Assembly: GCA_027563935.2 (NCBI GenBank)
Contig: CM050450.1
Span: forward strand, 9,965,957-10,029,956
Length of the DNA: 64,000 nucleotides
Direction: 5' to 3'
DNA from: Costus lasius
Lineage: Eukaryota > Streptophyta > Magnoliopsida > Zingiberales > Costaceae
Within the stretch, counting starts at the first letter, position 1, and each line of letters starts with the position of its first letter. The notes beneath the pieces were generated by a model. The model was not told where the DNA came from and searched no databases. It saw only the letters and a program-made list of their open reading frames with translations. The translations under genes and the position numbers were made by a program. Positions 33,250 to 47,701 of the stretch are shown one piece after another.

Positions 33250-36200
33250 CTATTTGTTCTCCCGCAGTCCACAAACATGGCTGTAAGCTTTCGAAAGAAC
33301 CTTTCCGAATCTCCTGATGTTTAGCTTCACATTTTGCTTGTCCAGGTAGATCTTCTTCATCTCCTGCCACCCTTTGCTGGTGATGAGGCTCGTGTTCACA
33401 AGCACGGGGCTCTGACGATCGTACATCTTGGACAGGGAGCTCTCCTCCGGCGTAATGTTGTACGCCATGTACTCCAACCCGAGCCGCCGCGCGGGCGAGC
33501 CGTAGAAGTCCTCTGCCGGCTTCTCCAGGCCCAGCGGCACGACCTGGATGAGGACGGAGCCCGGGCGCATGAAGAGGAAGTGCGTCATGGCGGCGCCGTG
33601 CACGGCGAGCATCACGTCGGCGGGTGCGAGCGCGCGGTGGATCGCGTCCAGGGGCGTCCCGCGCTTGGGCTCGATGGTCTGCACGTCGAACCCAACGCGC
33701 TGGCATGCCTTGACCACTTCCCGGACGTTGACCAGAACGCGGCAGCTTTTGCGGATGAATATGGCGATCCGTGGCCGGCACTGATTGCCGGCGATCTCAT
33801 GGCGCGACGAGGAGCGCAGTAGAGGGCGGAGAAACGGCGGCGCGCCTGGCGGAGGGAGTGATGGCTCCACGGCGCTGTAGCCTTCGTGAAGGAGTGTCTG
33901 GAAGTCCCGGATGCTGTTCCCTGTTACATATTTGTTCATTCGGAGAATTATACCCATATAAAATTATAAATCATATAAAAAAGACAAAAAATGAACTCAT
34001 AAACAAATGATAGATTCAGGAAAACAAAAAATGCCAATTAGTCACAACAAATTGTTCTGACTTCAAATAAACAAACTAATCTTACAAATAAGAATCGCAA
34101 TAGCTTGGAAGTAAGACAAAAAGAAAATAATACTTTTTGCTTCAAACGAATGCAAATACAAATCTCAAGTAAAACAAACTAGCTTTGAGAATTCAATTTG
34201 ATAATTTCCTAATACCAGGTTGGCAAGAACTTTCCCAATAGGTGGAACGCATGGTTCGACCATTTCATTCATACCTCATCTGCTGTTGGCACGGCACCAG
34301 ATACCTTGATACTGCTGTATATTGCTGTATCCCTCGGGAACAGTAGTTGACAAAAGCACTGAAGAAGGAACAAATGTCTTTCCATCCGTCATACCTGGTG
34401 CTGGCATACATACGACTATACGAGCAAAGGGACAAAATGCATTTTTGAACAGCAGAAGACACACCGCTCTAATATGCTGCACCAGCTACAAATTTTATTA
34501 TGTACCACATGGTTGGACCCAGCACCGAGGCCCCTGTTTACTCACATGAATTCCTAGTTTTCAATCAAAAAAATTACTTTACTTAAGACTCGGATTTCTA
34601 GACCATTCTGGTAGTTCGACCGTGGAATTTTTTATCAGATTATTAGAATTCTATTAGATCAGCTCTGCAAGTTGTAGAAAATATATGAACTAACCGGTTG
34701 AACCTTTGTGACATTTATCCCAATGTGTGCGAGCACTAGTCCTCACTACATCTAAAGTTCATTTTGCTCTAACCTCACAAGTCTGGAATGTTTGCGTTGG
34801 CTCTGCAATCTGAATCTCTGAACTTTCACGGCCCTCAAATTACGGGGAATCTTTACCCTTTTTTTCCTCGAGGAATAGGGAATGCAGTACATGGCGCGAG
34901 GGAGGATCCCACATTGCTGGACTGTAGGCAACCATGTAGGATCAGAAGTTGTCCGTTGGAGTAGGAACTACTAAGGAAAAGCCTCATTCAGAGTAAAGAA
35001 TGCAGGTGGCACATTCATGTGAAAAACCTAATCACTCTCTTTTTCCTGCAGAGCCATAATGTTTTATCATGCAAAAGGTATAGTAAACCAAAAAGAGGTC
35101 CCCGAATGCGACAGACATCATAGCATGAGCCCCACGGAGAGAGCCCACAAGCTGTTCTGGGACAATTGCCCGACACTTAAAACTTTTTTTTTATCCAGAG
35201 ATAGATGCGCGTTCCAAATTAGGTACACGCCGACAGGATGTCTATATTTTTTTTTTTTTGCGATGGCCTTGCTACGGAGTGACTGGTTCCTCACATTCAT
35301 TAATTGTGAGGATTTAGGTAGTGCTAATGGATTCGCCATAAAAAATAATGGCTCCGGCTGTAGCTGTGGGCTGGGATGTGGACTGGCAATTAAATTTACA
35401 AAAAAAAAAAAATCATCAACTGGACCATCAATAGAACTGTGATTGCCGAAAAGCGAACCAGAGAGGAGGCGGGTGAATGAGATTTGAGAGGGACATCTCG
35501 CCACACGCTAAGTCAATTGGCTTCGATTGGACGAGATATCGGATCGAAGTGTAAGGAGATGGAACCCAAATTGGGCTACCGTGTCGGCATCAGCTGGACG
35601 CCATGGCGGCCGCCATTGGCAACCCCACCACCGCTCTTGCCTTCGGAATCATGCTTCCACCCTCATCTTCGGAGACCGCGTGGCGTTCCCCTTTGCCGGC
35701 TCCTCCCTCTACCCATTTTTTAATTTATTTTCCCCCTTTCTTTATCGAAAGAAGAACACTAATACTACGAAAGCGACTCGAATTTGTTGACCTCTAAGAT
35801 CAAAAAACGAAATCAAATAATTTTGAAATGGGGTATAACTGGGAGTGCTTGCTTACCGTTGGGCATCAGCCAAGGGTCGATGATGAGCTCGCCATGGATC
35901 CGCAAGCCGACGATGATCTCGGAGAAGCAGTGGACGCGGTTGTCCCTGTTGAAGTCCACGATGTCGTAATTGGTCAGCCGCTCGAGCAAGGGGCGGTACC
36001 GCGCCAGCCACCAGGGCCGGTACTCCGCCACCGCCAGCACCACCTCGCCGCGGAACCTCTGCGCAGTCACGTAGAGCGGAACCAGCCCATCGCTGAACTC
36101 GTGGTAGAGATTGCCCGTGTACCCACCGTTGGAGAACAGCAGCGCCGGCACGCCGCCGTGATGCACCTCGCACGCCCGCGCGCCGGCGGAGGACGGCACC

Positions 36201-36947
36201 GCGCGGATCGAGATCTCCTGGATCGTGCTCGTGATCGTCGTGTCCCACTTCCTAGTGTACGGCCGGATCCGCTCCTCCGCCGGCGACGGCGCCCCGCCGG
36301 TGGCCGTGCCGAACACCAGGATCGACAAGGAGCGGGAGTCGGTGCGGACGTCGCCCCGGGCGTAGCAGAGGTCGCTGCGGATGTGCGTCCGGTCGCAGCA
36401 CACGAAGGCCTCGTCTCGGTTTAGGGACGCCGCCGCCTCGACTCGTCCTGCCGCGGTTGCTTCGTCAACACGCAATCCATAGAAAACTTGGGGGCGGAGG
36501 TGTAAATTCTAAATTTAGGTTAATTATGATTACCATCAATGAGGGCAGAGCACGGAGGCGGCGGGGCGACCGGGGTTTCCTCGTGGGCTTGGAGGCGGTT
36601 GGTCTCCGACGGAATGTGGGTCTTCAAGGATTCCACGTCTTGCCTCGATTCTGCAGAAACTAGAAAGAGGGGAATTGGAACGTAATCACAAAGCAAGAAA
36701 GCAGAATTAGAATTATGTTCTTACATGAAACTGAAGAAGAAGAAGACGATGATGATGAGGGCTGAACAAAGGAAGAAGGGAACGGAGACGACACAGCCAG
36801 TCGAAGAACCGATCCCACTGCATAAAGCGTGAGGAGGAGCAAAGGGAAGATGCGATGAAACGAGCTGCTCTTTCTGTCTTTTTCCATGACCGTCGGCGAG
36901 GGCGCCGGCGACGCGGGGACGGCTATGAGCCTCTGCAAACGGCTCAT
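33250..36947 (-). CDS. Glycosyltransferase family 61 (xylan-type) protein
   Basis: Four exons on the minus strand: 36947-36725, 36659-36534, 36447-35857 and 33920-33250. The joined frame is 1611 nt (536 aa). A short cytosolic tail is followed by a membrane anchor (FPLLLLTLYAVGSVLRLAV, about residues 34-52), a Ser-rich stem, and the GT61 catalytic region: CCDRTHIRSDLCYARGDVR, VPALLFSNGGYTGNLYHEFSDG, NRDNRVHCFSEIIVGL, then VHGAAMTHFLFMRPGSVLIQ. Known role of the plant GT61 clade: Golgi xylosyl- or arabinosyltransferases that decorate xylan (XAT, XYXT, MUCI21 groups). I cannot fix donor or linkage. The exon-2 acceptor was chosen because the nearby CAG alternative creates an in-frame stop. Intron 3 is 1.9 kb. 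Confidence 0.92.
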
Positions 36948-38237
36948 ACTGCGGCGCAGCGCGATAGATAGCTACAGATTGCTTATCTCTTTGTGACGGC
37001 CTTTTGAGCAGTCCATGATCCGGAAGAAGGTGATGAGACAGCCACGGAATAGAATTTTTAGTGGTTTTCAGGGACACCTCTGCTCGGTCACAAGAAAACG
37101 AAGACAGAGAAAGAGAGAGGGCGGAGAGCGAGCGGCGCATACGATCCTGAAATCAACCTTTTACCTACCAATAATACAAGGTCAACAAGGAAGCTTATGT
37201 TTTTTTTATCTTCACAAAATCACAATTCGCATCGATGATGTATGTATTTGGTGAAAGAATTTGCGTTCACTAAACCGCGAGTTTCTTTAGATGAGTGTAA
37301 TCGTAGGCTACACGCAACGAGGGGATGGCACATGTCAGGCGCCGCAAGATTCCAAAGGGAGGGAGAAGCCCAAAACCCCAAAAGAGGAGGCGCCAGCGAG
37401 GAGTGGTTTGGAGGTCATTGTACTGTACAGCTTATGAACCTAATGCAACATTAGCTTGCATTATTGCCGGTGGGTCGGTCAACCAGAAACTTCATTTTTA
37501 TTTCGACTAAAATTTGAGGGTGAGGAGGAAGGAAACTGGATAGTGTCAAGAGCGTGGGGGCAGTTAGCGATTCTAGTTAATCTGCGTTAGTTGAGCTGCT
37601 AAATCGCACTCTCTATGTTAGTTTAACTTGTTTCCTTTCAGGTAGAGTGTGACTGATTTTTGTGACCCTCATAATAGTGTCTTGCCAAACAGCATTATTC
37701 TATTATTTTATTCTTGCGACATATGAACTAACCCTACTAGGATAAGATATTTGTAGCAGCCCTAATACAAGCCTTGGTCGTATTCGAAGTATTATGGCAA
37801 TAAAATACAATACATTGGAGGCTATATTTAGTAATGTTTAAGTTACTTCAATCTCAAATTTAGCTCTTTTATGCAACAAATACATTAAACAAGCTGCATG
37901 GTGAGGTAGCCCAAGAGTATAGAACAAAGCAAAAGAAAAGGAGATGGAGACTTGTTGCCTGCCGATAAGGGTTGTTTTCCATCACTAAATCAAAGTGTTA
38001 TCAACAAGAAAATATAGCTACAGAGCTAAGACATCATATTCATTTAGTGCCTCTATAATCATGAACAAGAAAATATAGATACTCAGTGGTTTCAAGGTAA
38101 GAATGAAGACTTTCAAATGATAACAGTACAACTTACTGGCGAGTTTCATTAACACTTTATACAAATTTTCATTCATTGTACTGCCCAGGAGAAGTGAAAA
38201 GGTCCAGATGTCATATTTCACGCTGTCTACAATCGTT
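36948..38237. other. Intergenic between GT61 and UPF0114 genes
   Basis: This is the 5' flank of the GT61 gene, including a purine/pyrimidine-skewed leader near 37080-37130, and the 3' flank of the UPF0114 gene. No coding sequence or RNA gene recognised. Confidence 0.5.
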
Positions 38238-41200
38238 TCACTCAGGCCTATGCAGATTGTGCAAAATATATAACGATGCAGAAGACAAGAATATGCACAC
38301 AGCATAACTGAGAAGATCCTGGCCTGTGGCGATAGGTACCATTTTGCTTCTTTCAAACATTTTCACCAAAAGAATCATCACAATAACATGCCCAACCTTC
38401 GTCTTTAGCTCATCCAGTGAGTTGATCTGCATCCACCTCGGCCTCTCCTGCATGCAAAGAAAGAATATTGATAATTTCTTTGTTTTCCTGCAGCTTGACT
38501 ATATACTTAGACCCAGCTGTCATAATTAAAGTTTGATAGTTTAGTACTGGTCCAAGCTTAGATTGGTAAGGTCCAGGGTACAGTACTGTCATAATTAAAC
38601 CTTAAATATCTCTATAATTCTTCTCTCACTTTTTATGGAAGGCTAAATAATCAGAACGTTAACCCATTTAGGACTTGGACATCTTTGTCAAAACCCAAGA
38701 CATTACCCTGTCTAGAATCATTTACTATTGACATCACATTTATATTTGTCATCACAAGATGCCAATCCATTGACAATTTCAAGTTCACAGTTGTCTTCTT
38801 TTTTATTGCAATATCGCTATATGTAGGACCAGGTTCACACGGATATAATTTATTATGATCAGACTAATAAAATATTGATTGGCTTACAAAAACATTGACC
38901 AATTAAAAATAGATAAGATCAAGCTGATACTCGTGAACTCATTAGACCTTAAATATCACTATAGTTATCCTCTCAAATTCACAGGAAAAATATAAGATCA
39001 AATTTATATGATAGCACAAGATCAAGGTATTATATTAAATTACCCAGTGTGCCAACACGAGATTCTTATCCTGGTCGTATCTTGGCTAGTTTGCACTGGC
39101 TTGCAGGCCAACACAAACCGAAGTTAAAACCTTTTATTTAAATTATCCACATTTTTCTTATTTTCATGCCAAGAATTAGGAACAACCAGATTGCAATATC
39201 GCTATCTAATTTATGTATATTTGATGCCTGAAGCGGAAATTATCCCACCTATTCTGGAAAATGCATTAGTGAAACATGCTTGTATGATTCGAAATACAAT
39301 ATATACAAAGACAGAGAAATTAAGATGGATCATCTGCATCTGTATAAATTCAGATCAAAGTATGCAATTTATTGTTATAATTGTCTGAAAGGAAAATAGT
39401 TTAAAACAGACACTGCGATGAAGAGTTGCTGGATTCCAGTTCTTTAAAAGATTGGTTAGCAATATATTAGGACAAACATACCTTTAAAGTAAACATTCCA
39501 AATAATGAAGATCCCTTTACTGCACGATCTACGCCAGCAGGTATTCCAGGAGGTACATTGCTGATAAATAATCCATATAAACCCATACCAAAGATCAACA
39601 TAACAGTTCCAGCCAGATAAACATCTGCAGAGAACATGAGTCCTATCACAATTTCTACAAACAATTACTATATGCAAGCGTTATTGAAGCAATACCAAGT
39701 TATCTTTCACTTTACATATTTCAAAATGTATAAATTAAACTTATTTCTCTTTAAAGCATAGATACAAAATAATTGACACATGTAAGCATATTACTAGTTC
39801 AGTAGATTGTGGCATAAACAATAAGCTTTATAACTTTCAGGTTGACAAGAATAGAGAAAATATGATCTCACCAAATAATTAAGGAGTATTTTTGTATCCA
39901 CTTAAGGCAACACTTATGCCCTATTTAACCAAGTGAAACTGTGAAACTATAACCAATTTGATTGATATTATAGAAAGATATATTTTTAGCAGTATTACCA
40001 AATTTGTGACTAATCAGCTAATATAGCAAACTGTTTTTAATAAACCATAAGTGGCATCAATAATGCTAAACTGATCGCCAGATAAATGTGCTAGATTCAT
40101 GTTTTAAAATAGTTATATTTTTTTTCACTTTTTCTCTGTTGCACGTATATTGGATCACTTAATGCATGAAGACGTCAACTCCTAAGTTAAATGGAAGGAA
40201 AAATGATATTCATTAACCACAAGAAAGTACTAGCACAAATATAAAGAAATTGAGAGAGGGAAAGATATAGTAGTATAAGAAACTAAAGTCATTCACATGG
40301 CAGTCCAACATAGCATTTGAATGAAAAAGGGAGAACATTTTATTGCTTGTAAATTTATTAATAGACCTCATGTATAGAGTTGGATTTTATGAAAATGAAA
40401 ACATATAATATGGAAATACATAATATGTGAGATATACAGTGGAAGATACAAGTTCTAAGAAAGTGACATTTATGGCGAATAAATATGATCAAACTATAGA
40501 AGATTAGTCTTCCAGTAATTGTTACAATATCTGAAATCTGCATATATAGTTGTTGCAATTCAAATATTCAATAAAACATCTAAAGGTCCTGAAATTTTCA
40601 TCAACTAACCTTTACTATTCATTGTTGTACTGAGAAAATCATTGCTTTTTCATTGGTATGTATCGGCATTCAAATCAAGAATTAACAATATTTTTAGGTT
40701 TCTTGATTAATTTTGAATCCTCCTAAACGCAGTTTCTTTTGTCTAAAAAAACAAACAAACAAACTGTTGGTTAACAAGAACGGTTTCAAGTTTTATGGGA
40801 TAAGCTTAATTTGCTGTCAAACATGTAGATATCCTTACCAATAGCCTCAACTAATCGGAGTACCATCTGACCAGTATGAATCCCTTTAATGCAACTTGCC
40901 CAGTAAACTTTATAAGCTTCAACTATGTAAACACAGCCCTACAAAGTGAAAATTGGCACGCATAAAAAACATCCAGCCCTACTTGAAACTATTAAATAAC
41001 TGTAAAGAGAACAAAAAGATATTCATGAAAACTGATCAATCCAAATTAATAACTATAATCACAGAAATGGAGCTTTAATATTGCAATACCAATGAACATC
41101 ACTACAAAAGTCCAGTACATTTTTAGTGTTATGAGCAAAAATAATGCTTTCACCAAGCCACCTTTAGAAAGTACTATTCTACCTTCCTTCTAAAATGAGT

Positions 41201-44200
41201 TTGGGAATGCATTTTGAAAAGGTTCAAACCATTAAACACACAATTACTCCAACCAGTATTGCACGTATAAGTGGCAAATGATAAATTGAGGATAATATGT
41301 TCCTAGCTAAGGAGCCAGCATGCACTTCAACACTATTAATCAGTCTTCATTGTCTTTCTATATCGGTTATTTTTATAGATTTTTTATGCCACAAGTTAGC
41401 CAAAATCATTGTCTCATCTTTGCATTGAAATATATCATCAAAAACTATGTAGCATTGGACTAAATATTATTAATTTGGCGGAGAGAAGGTCTCCAATCAA
41501 TGCATGATATGAAGCTCGGTATTGAATACTATATCAGGGAAGATATACGCTTAACCCTTGATATACAGTAAAAGAGAACAATAGTAGGCTGCCTACAAGA
41601 GTTCGAAGGATCACTCTGTGTTGCTTTGTTGGAGATTGATAAAATTTCAGAAAAGAAATGCCTTTAGTAAGAACTTGGGACAGAAAGCTTCATGCTGAGT
41701 GAAACAATTAGATAGATATAGATCTTAGTATTATGTTCTAGGATTGATTAATGAACATAATGTTGTTTTTGCACGTGGTATTGGATGATATATGTTGAAT
41801 CCATTTCCAGCTATCTACCATGGTTTGTCATACAAATGACTCCATCGTGATTTAACCCACAGTTAGATTCTCAAAGTACGAACCTAAAAGTCCATTTATA
41901 TAATTAATTTTCATCCCTCCCGTTTAGAAAACTGAAAAAAAAAAGGCAATACCCTTACAATGTATGGAAGCTGCTTTTTTTTGTCTCGACAGTTTTACCT
42001 TGTTCATTTGTGTTATAATTTCGTACCAAATACCCTATCATTCTAAGAACTCAAATGTTTACATCAAAAAGCTTGACTAATGACATATTAAGTTGGCAGT
42101 ACTATATTTTCGTTCTCGTCAAGTAAATAAATATAAATAGACACCAAATAAGAAAAACTATAAACATTTTCCAATGTGTTTACAGTAAAAATCAACAAAA
42201 TTGAATACCAACCAACATATTAGTGCACTGTTTGAGAAAAACTATAAGTATAAGGCTATCTAATTGAATATTTACACCATAAATTAAAAATGGCATTTTA
42301 TGCCATTAATATAACATATGTAAAGCTTTATTTCATAAGAAAAAAAAACTTTATAATCTAAAGAGAATGCATCAGACAGGACAAATTTACATTCAGAAAG
42401 CATAGTATAGATCCAGCCAGTGAACCTCCAACAGCAAATAAGGCCATGAATCGGAAGTCAAAAATGACCTGTATGTCAGATAAAAAAAAGTCAAATCTGA
42501 ATAACAAGTACTAAAATTTGATAAGTCTTTTAAGTCATCCATAGTTTCATAATGAAGAATAGTTCTCAGAAGCTCCAAAAGAAACAAACCTATTATAGAA
42601 GCAACAGAAAGAATACAAATTTCTTTACTGCCAATTTTGCACAACACAATAATCTAATATAGACACCTCTGTATTTCATCTGCATTTATATTTAAGATAG
42701 TTACACCTCAAAGTTATACCAAGGAATACGTTAGCAACTATATAAACATAGTTTGCCTCTGGACAAGTAATATGTGGTTGAATTGTAAATTTGCAGTGTC
42801 GACACAACTCTGTAATGGTCCAGTGAATTACACAAACCAGCTCTTTGCTGAATTCTTTTTTCCTTGGTATGGAAGTAATAAATGTTGCAATAGCTTGTAG
42901 CAACTTTTCTTTTTCAGTTAAGAGTATCGGATTAATCACATACCTTCTTAGATCAAGTCCAAAAAAAAACTCAAGAAAGCGAGAAGATTCATACAGATAT
43001 CACTAAGGTGGTTTGCAAAGTTGGTAATAGGAGTAATGATTTTCAGTTTTTCACAATTATACGTCTCTGATGATTGATAATAAATTTCAATGTGCTCAGT
43101 GCACTAACGGAGATTCAATTACTAACAATATAGATGACAACTCATTGCCGCATTGCATAGTGATTATCTTACACAAGTGATTCAAAAAATCCTCAAGAAC
43201 AATTTTAAGCCAAGTTATCTCATAAACACTGAGTCATTCTCTATATTCAACTTCAGCACTTTGGACCAGTCTTTCTCCCACAAGTTAACAAGTTACTACC
43301 AAAAGTAAAATAGCTTGCAACAGAATTCATGCCACTAGAAGCTCCTGTAAAATTTGTAATGACAACGATTGAATATGGAGATTCTACTTTCCTTATAGTG
43401 TGTATTTTCCTGGTATTGTTTCAAATAGTGCACAAGTCTCAATACTAGCTCCCAACGATATTGTGTGCAAGACTTTTGCATAGAACTAAAATTCAAATGG
43501 CATATGAGCTGATATTGTCATAATAAAAAATTAGTTAATTTGACCATAATGAGTGAAATCATCAAATTACATACCTGGCTGAAGTTTTTAATCCATGTTA
43601 CAAGTATCTCAAGTTTAAGGCTAAGTAAACTAATATCACATACTTCCTTTATCATAATAAAGATACCTTTGCATTGTTACTTCAACCAAGGACAATAATA
43701 GTGTCAAGCAAGTTGTTGGTGGAAAAATCAGCAACCATTCTTTGTACATAGTACCATGCCCGAAGACTCTTGGTGATACAACAAATTGCCTTTGTAAGTT
43801 AGCATACACCTATTCCTCTTGCATGACACAATTTCAGGGTCATTCGCTCCCCCTTGCAAAGTAGAAACTGGATACCCTCAACTCTTCATAACAACCCCTT
43901 CTCTATCCTCCCTTCAGTGGACCTGAAGGAGTCATGCTCAATGAACCTTTCTAATTTAAGAACTTTGAGTTATGAATTCGAAAACAAGCTCTTTTCACTT
44001 TCACTAGGGAAAGTTTAACCAATAATCCAGCCTCAAGAGACCTGGATCCCTAACCTACATCGCATATACAATGAATACAAAGTTTGCAGCAAAAGTAAAT
44101 AGGAAATTCAAGCATGTGTAATCTCTTAAACTGGTCTAGATAAATGAGTTTGCCAAAATTTGACCACAAATTCATGAGGAGATAGATAGCACAAAAAAGA

Positions 44201-46304
44201 TAGGATATAGCTTGATGACAACTCACTTAGGACATACTTTTTTTAGAGCAAAACCAAGATGATTAAATATGGGAACACAATAACACCTTTTTTTCCCCAA
44301 AAGTTCGCCAATGATAGACATGCAAGAAATAAATAGCGGGAGACCATGGTGAACTAACAATAGAACTTGCAATCTAAGATATGCTTTTGCCCACTGTTTT
44401 AAGAATTCCTACAGTAAAATTAGAAGTAGCATCTGGCAGCTAAACTGAAATGCTTTATGCAGAAATGGCTTGCAAGGTATAGCCTAATAGGATTCTCTTA
44501 CCAAACACCACTACCTTGACAAAATCGTCAAAAACTCAGGGACCTGATAAGTTAGTCCTAATGTCTAGGACTCCAGGTTTCTTTATGCACTGCCAGAACA
44601 TGGTGAGAAAACAACATTCTTCACTTGATGAACTATTTTTATAATCAAAATATCTTGCTGACGTCCTCAATCAGGCAGTCATTGGCAATAGCCCAAAGTG
44701 TCAAAGTGCCATTATCTGAATGACTTTAGGCCAATCAGCATGTCAATCACTGTAGTTAATATTCTCTCCAATATCCATTCGAAGTGAACCAAAAATTCCA
44801 TGCACGATCTCATTGATGACACTCATCATGCCTTCATGGTAAATCTACTTTCGATTACTTCGTGGTCGTTAGGAATATGTTCATCAATGTAAAGGTGAAT
44901 TTGATATTGAAGTTATGGGCATACAGTCAAGTTAGATCTCGCTAAAGCTACACTACAATATTTTTTGCTCCTCGCTCTCACAAAGAACTGCAAACACCCT
45001 TTAATGTGGACAAATTGGATTTGCTCTATCTTGGTCTTGTGTTTAGTCTTCTATTTCATTTTATTTGGGTCAAAACAAAGGTATTACCTCTATCCTTATC
45101 TTTTCATCAAGCTAACTGATTGCTTTTTGCAGGTACTCCATATAGCATATGGAAATGAGATTTTGCATGGGATTGGGAGATATCAATTGGCCAAGGAGGG
45201 AATGAGTTGGCAAATGACGTCATGAATTTTTCACAAAGGTGGTGAACAAAATATCACCAATTAATGCTCCTTCTGCTAAGACTCAATAACAAGGATGTAT
45301 TTGCTTAAAGATCTAACTTCCACAAAACGTTAGTGTTGCTCGTCTAAGATAATTTTGGTTGTGCTTTGTTGTCAAGATCCCAGGATGTTATGCAAGGCAC
45401 TTTTTGATAAAATGCTCCAGACTCGCTATGAGCCCTCTCACTTGCACAAGACTGGATCTTTGCAGTTCTCTGTTTTTTTGCCTTTTTTTTACTTTTTATT
45501 TTTAAGGTAATTTCATTCTTCCCACTTGAATGAAGTAGTGGCTCCTTTATGGGGCTTCTCACTCAAAAGCTTTGTGCCCGTACAAAGCATTCTTGCAATC
45601 AACTCGAGACAAATACTATTTCTGATTAACTACCAAGGAGGAGAACGTGGACCATGCAAAGGTGATCAACCAGGGAAGAGGTTTCAATGTAGTCTCCTCA
45701 GTAAGTTTAGGTAAACAGTTTAGTAACTAGATGAACCCGTAAGTGATCAAATATGCCATGTGGAGGAACTTGACAATAAACACCATAAATAACATATATA
45801 TTGCATCTAGAGAGTACCCACACATTTCCATTGACTTAAGCTGTTAGAGGAACTAGTTTAATGGGAATAATTCTTCTTCTTGGCTCCAAATTAGTTAGCA
45901 TATTCCATTGTCCAGAGAGCTTTAGCGATCCAAGCTCGCGTTGCTAAAAGTGATACCAAAAATGCTCCACAAGGGAGAGCAAGTATCTTACCAAGTTTCC
46001 GAATCATGCAGACATATTGAGCGTACAGTAAAAGAAAGTACAGAGGCAGAGTCGCTACCCTCTCAATGGTCGTCTCAGTGGCGGGCGCAACACGAATCAT
46101 GGCATCACCGCCGGGATCGGCGGCGAGCTTCATGCTCTCAGCATCAGAGTGCAACGGGGAAGGGGAAGCGGAGTGAGAGCTCAGGCAACAGATGCGGGCC
46201 GGCCGAGGAAGCCATGTCTCAAAGTTTCTGCGCGCGGGGAGGCGAACGGCGGAGACGGGCACTGCTGGAGAAGAGATCGAAAGGGGAACGACCCGGGCTG
46301 CCAT
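38238..46304 (-). CDS. UPF0114 family membrane protein, predicted plastid
   Basis: Five exons on the minus strand: 46304-46059, 42468-42391, 40938-40839, 39624-39482 and 38447-38238. All introns are GT-AG and the joined frame is 777 nt (258 aa). The N-terminal about 60 residues are Ser/Arg/Ala/Pro-rich with few acids, typical of a chloroplast transit peptide. The mature part carries the UPF0114 (YqhA-like) signature: DFRFMALFAVGGSLAGSILC, a GCVYIVEAY and GIHTGQMVLRLVEAI segment, VYLAGTVMLIFGMGLYGLFI, GSSLFGMF, and the conserved ERPRWMQINSLDELKTKVGH, ending with a hydrophobic ASLYILHNLH. About four membrane spans are predicted. The molecular function is unknown in both bacteria and plants. The gene is stretched over 8 kb by four introns of 1.0-3.6 kb and is AT-richer than its neighbours. 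Inner-envelope or thylakoid location is inferred. Confidence 0.93.
42469..46058 (-). other. Large intron 1 of the UPF0114 gene
   Basis: A 3.6-kb intron separating the transit-peptide exon from the first membrane-domain exon. ORFs within it (for example 42676-42939 and 44965-45225) show no domain and no splice support. No transposon was recognised. Confidence 0.65.
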
Positions 46305-47701
46305 TTCGGCGAAAAGCTGGTGTGCGCTCAAGAGTCGAGGGCAACTTTCTGCTCGCAACCGTGAGTCGCACCCTCGGGAAATACATGGCGAAAATGGGCG
46401 ATCTCACCCGCTTCGGTGTCGCCGCACGTGGGTGGGAGTCCACCGTCGGGCGCTCTCACCCGCTTCTCTGCCTTTGGGCGAAGCGTCGGAGGTGGGGCAT
46501 CGAGTGCTCTATCGTTTATTTGGTTTCCACAGATAACACGCCGCGAGGAACACGAGTTTCTTCTGCGTTGGGCCCGGCTGTGGGCCTGTTGATGTGATCA
46601 GATAATTTTTTTTTTTCTTCAAAGCCAACTAAGTTGATGTTATTGATAAAATATATATATATATATATAACAACCACTCTTACCCTTTCTCTTTCGCATA
46701 ATCCTAAAAAATTTTAACAGTCTTCCTATATTTTTTTTAACACGAGCGCCCCATGCTACATGCATTCACCATCCAAAAATACATATCAAATTCAGATAAT
46801 TAATTACAAAAGGCACGTGCATCACGAAACAATGCAAATCAATCCCTTTAATTTACAATTTTCTTATTAAAAATTAATAATATAGCTAAATTTCCTCCTG
46901 TGTATCTATCCATTCAAGATATTGTTTGAATTTTAGGTTAAAATTGCTTTCATATTTTCTTGTGGATATCGGTTTTTTTAGATTGTGTTTTTTTTAATCG
47001 AATTCACAGCGAATTTTTTAATCGAATTCACAGTGAAAAAAAAAAAACATATCTAATTTAGTAGCAAAATCTACTAGATTCATTTTACACTCTTCTCTTT
47101 ATGCGATGGTTTCATTCAAAAAAACACAACTTAAAAGTTTTAGGAGACCGACTCCAATTCGCCCATTGCACCATTGAATTAGAAGAAGAAGAGTGTGCTC
47201 CATAGATTTTGGTCTCCCAATTATTTCCTTGACCTAATGAGGTGGAGACGAACCCTACCAATTTGAACCCTAGCTCATTCCTTTCACGCCTACCTCTATA
47301 ACTCATTCACTGGAAAAAAAATCCCTGGACCAAAAAAATTCCTGAAATTGTATTTGATGAAAAAAAATGATTACAAATAGCTTTTATCTTACACATATGG
47401 ACACTGAAATAATCATTTACAGCTCAAGTATAACTTGTGTTGTTTTCCTCACAAACTTTTGATCTACAGGTGAAACAAACAAAGAAACATCTAAGTTAAA
47501 TTAGAGACCTATTGATAAGCAACAAGTCTGAAAAAAAATCTGATTATAGGCAAGTGCAGTTCTTGGATCTCTCATTAATCAGCAACCAATCAGACAGCAG
47601 CACAGAATCAACTGTGTAAAAGACTGAACATCCTGTGGCAGCAGCAGAACTTCATGTAAAAGACAGCTGATATCTTCATGTAAAAGACAGTCTGAAAATT
47701 T
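46305..47701. other. Intergenic between UPF0114 and PIP5K genes
   Basis: The GC-rich part near 46305-46590 is the promoter/5' leader of the UPF0114 gene. Then follow AT-rich sequence with an (AT)n tract at 46650-46669 and the 3' flank of PIP5K. No gene recognised. Confidence 0.55.
46650..46669. repeat. (AT)n microsatellite
   Basis: About ten uninterrupted AT units. Confidence 0.9.

Noticed and set aside
44965..45225. 86-aa plus-strand ORF with a hydrophobic stretch
   Set aside because: Lies in an intron of the UPF0114 gene on the opposite strand, with no homology recognised.
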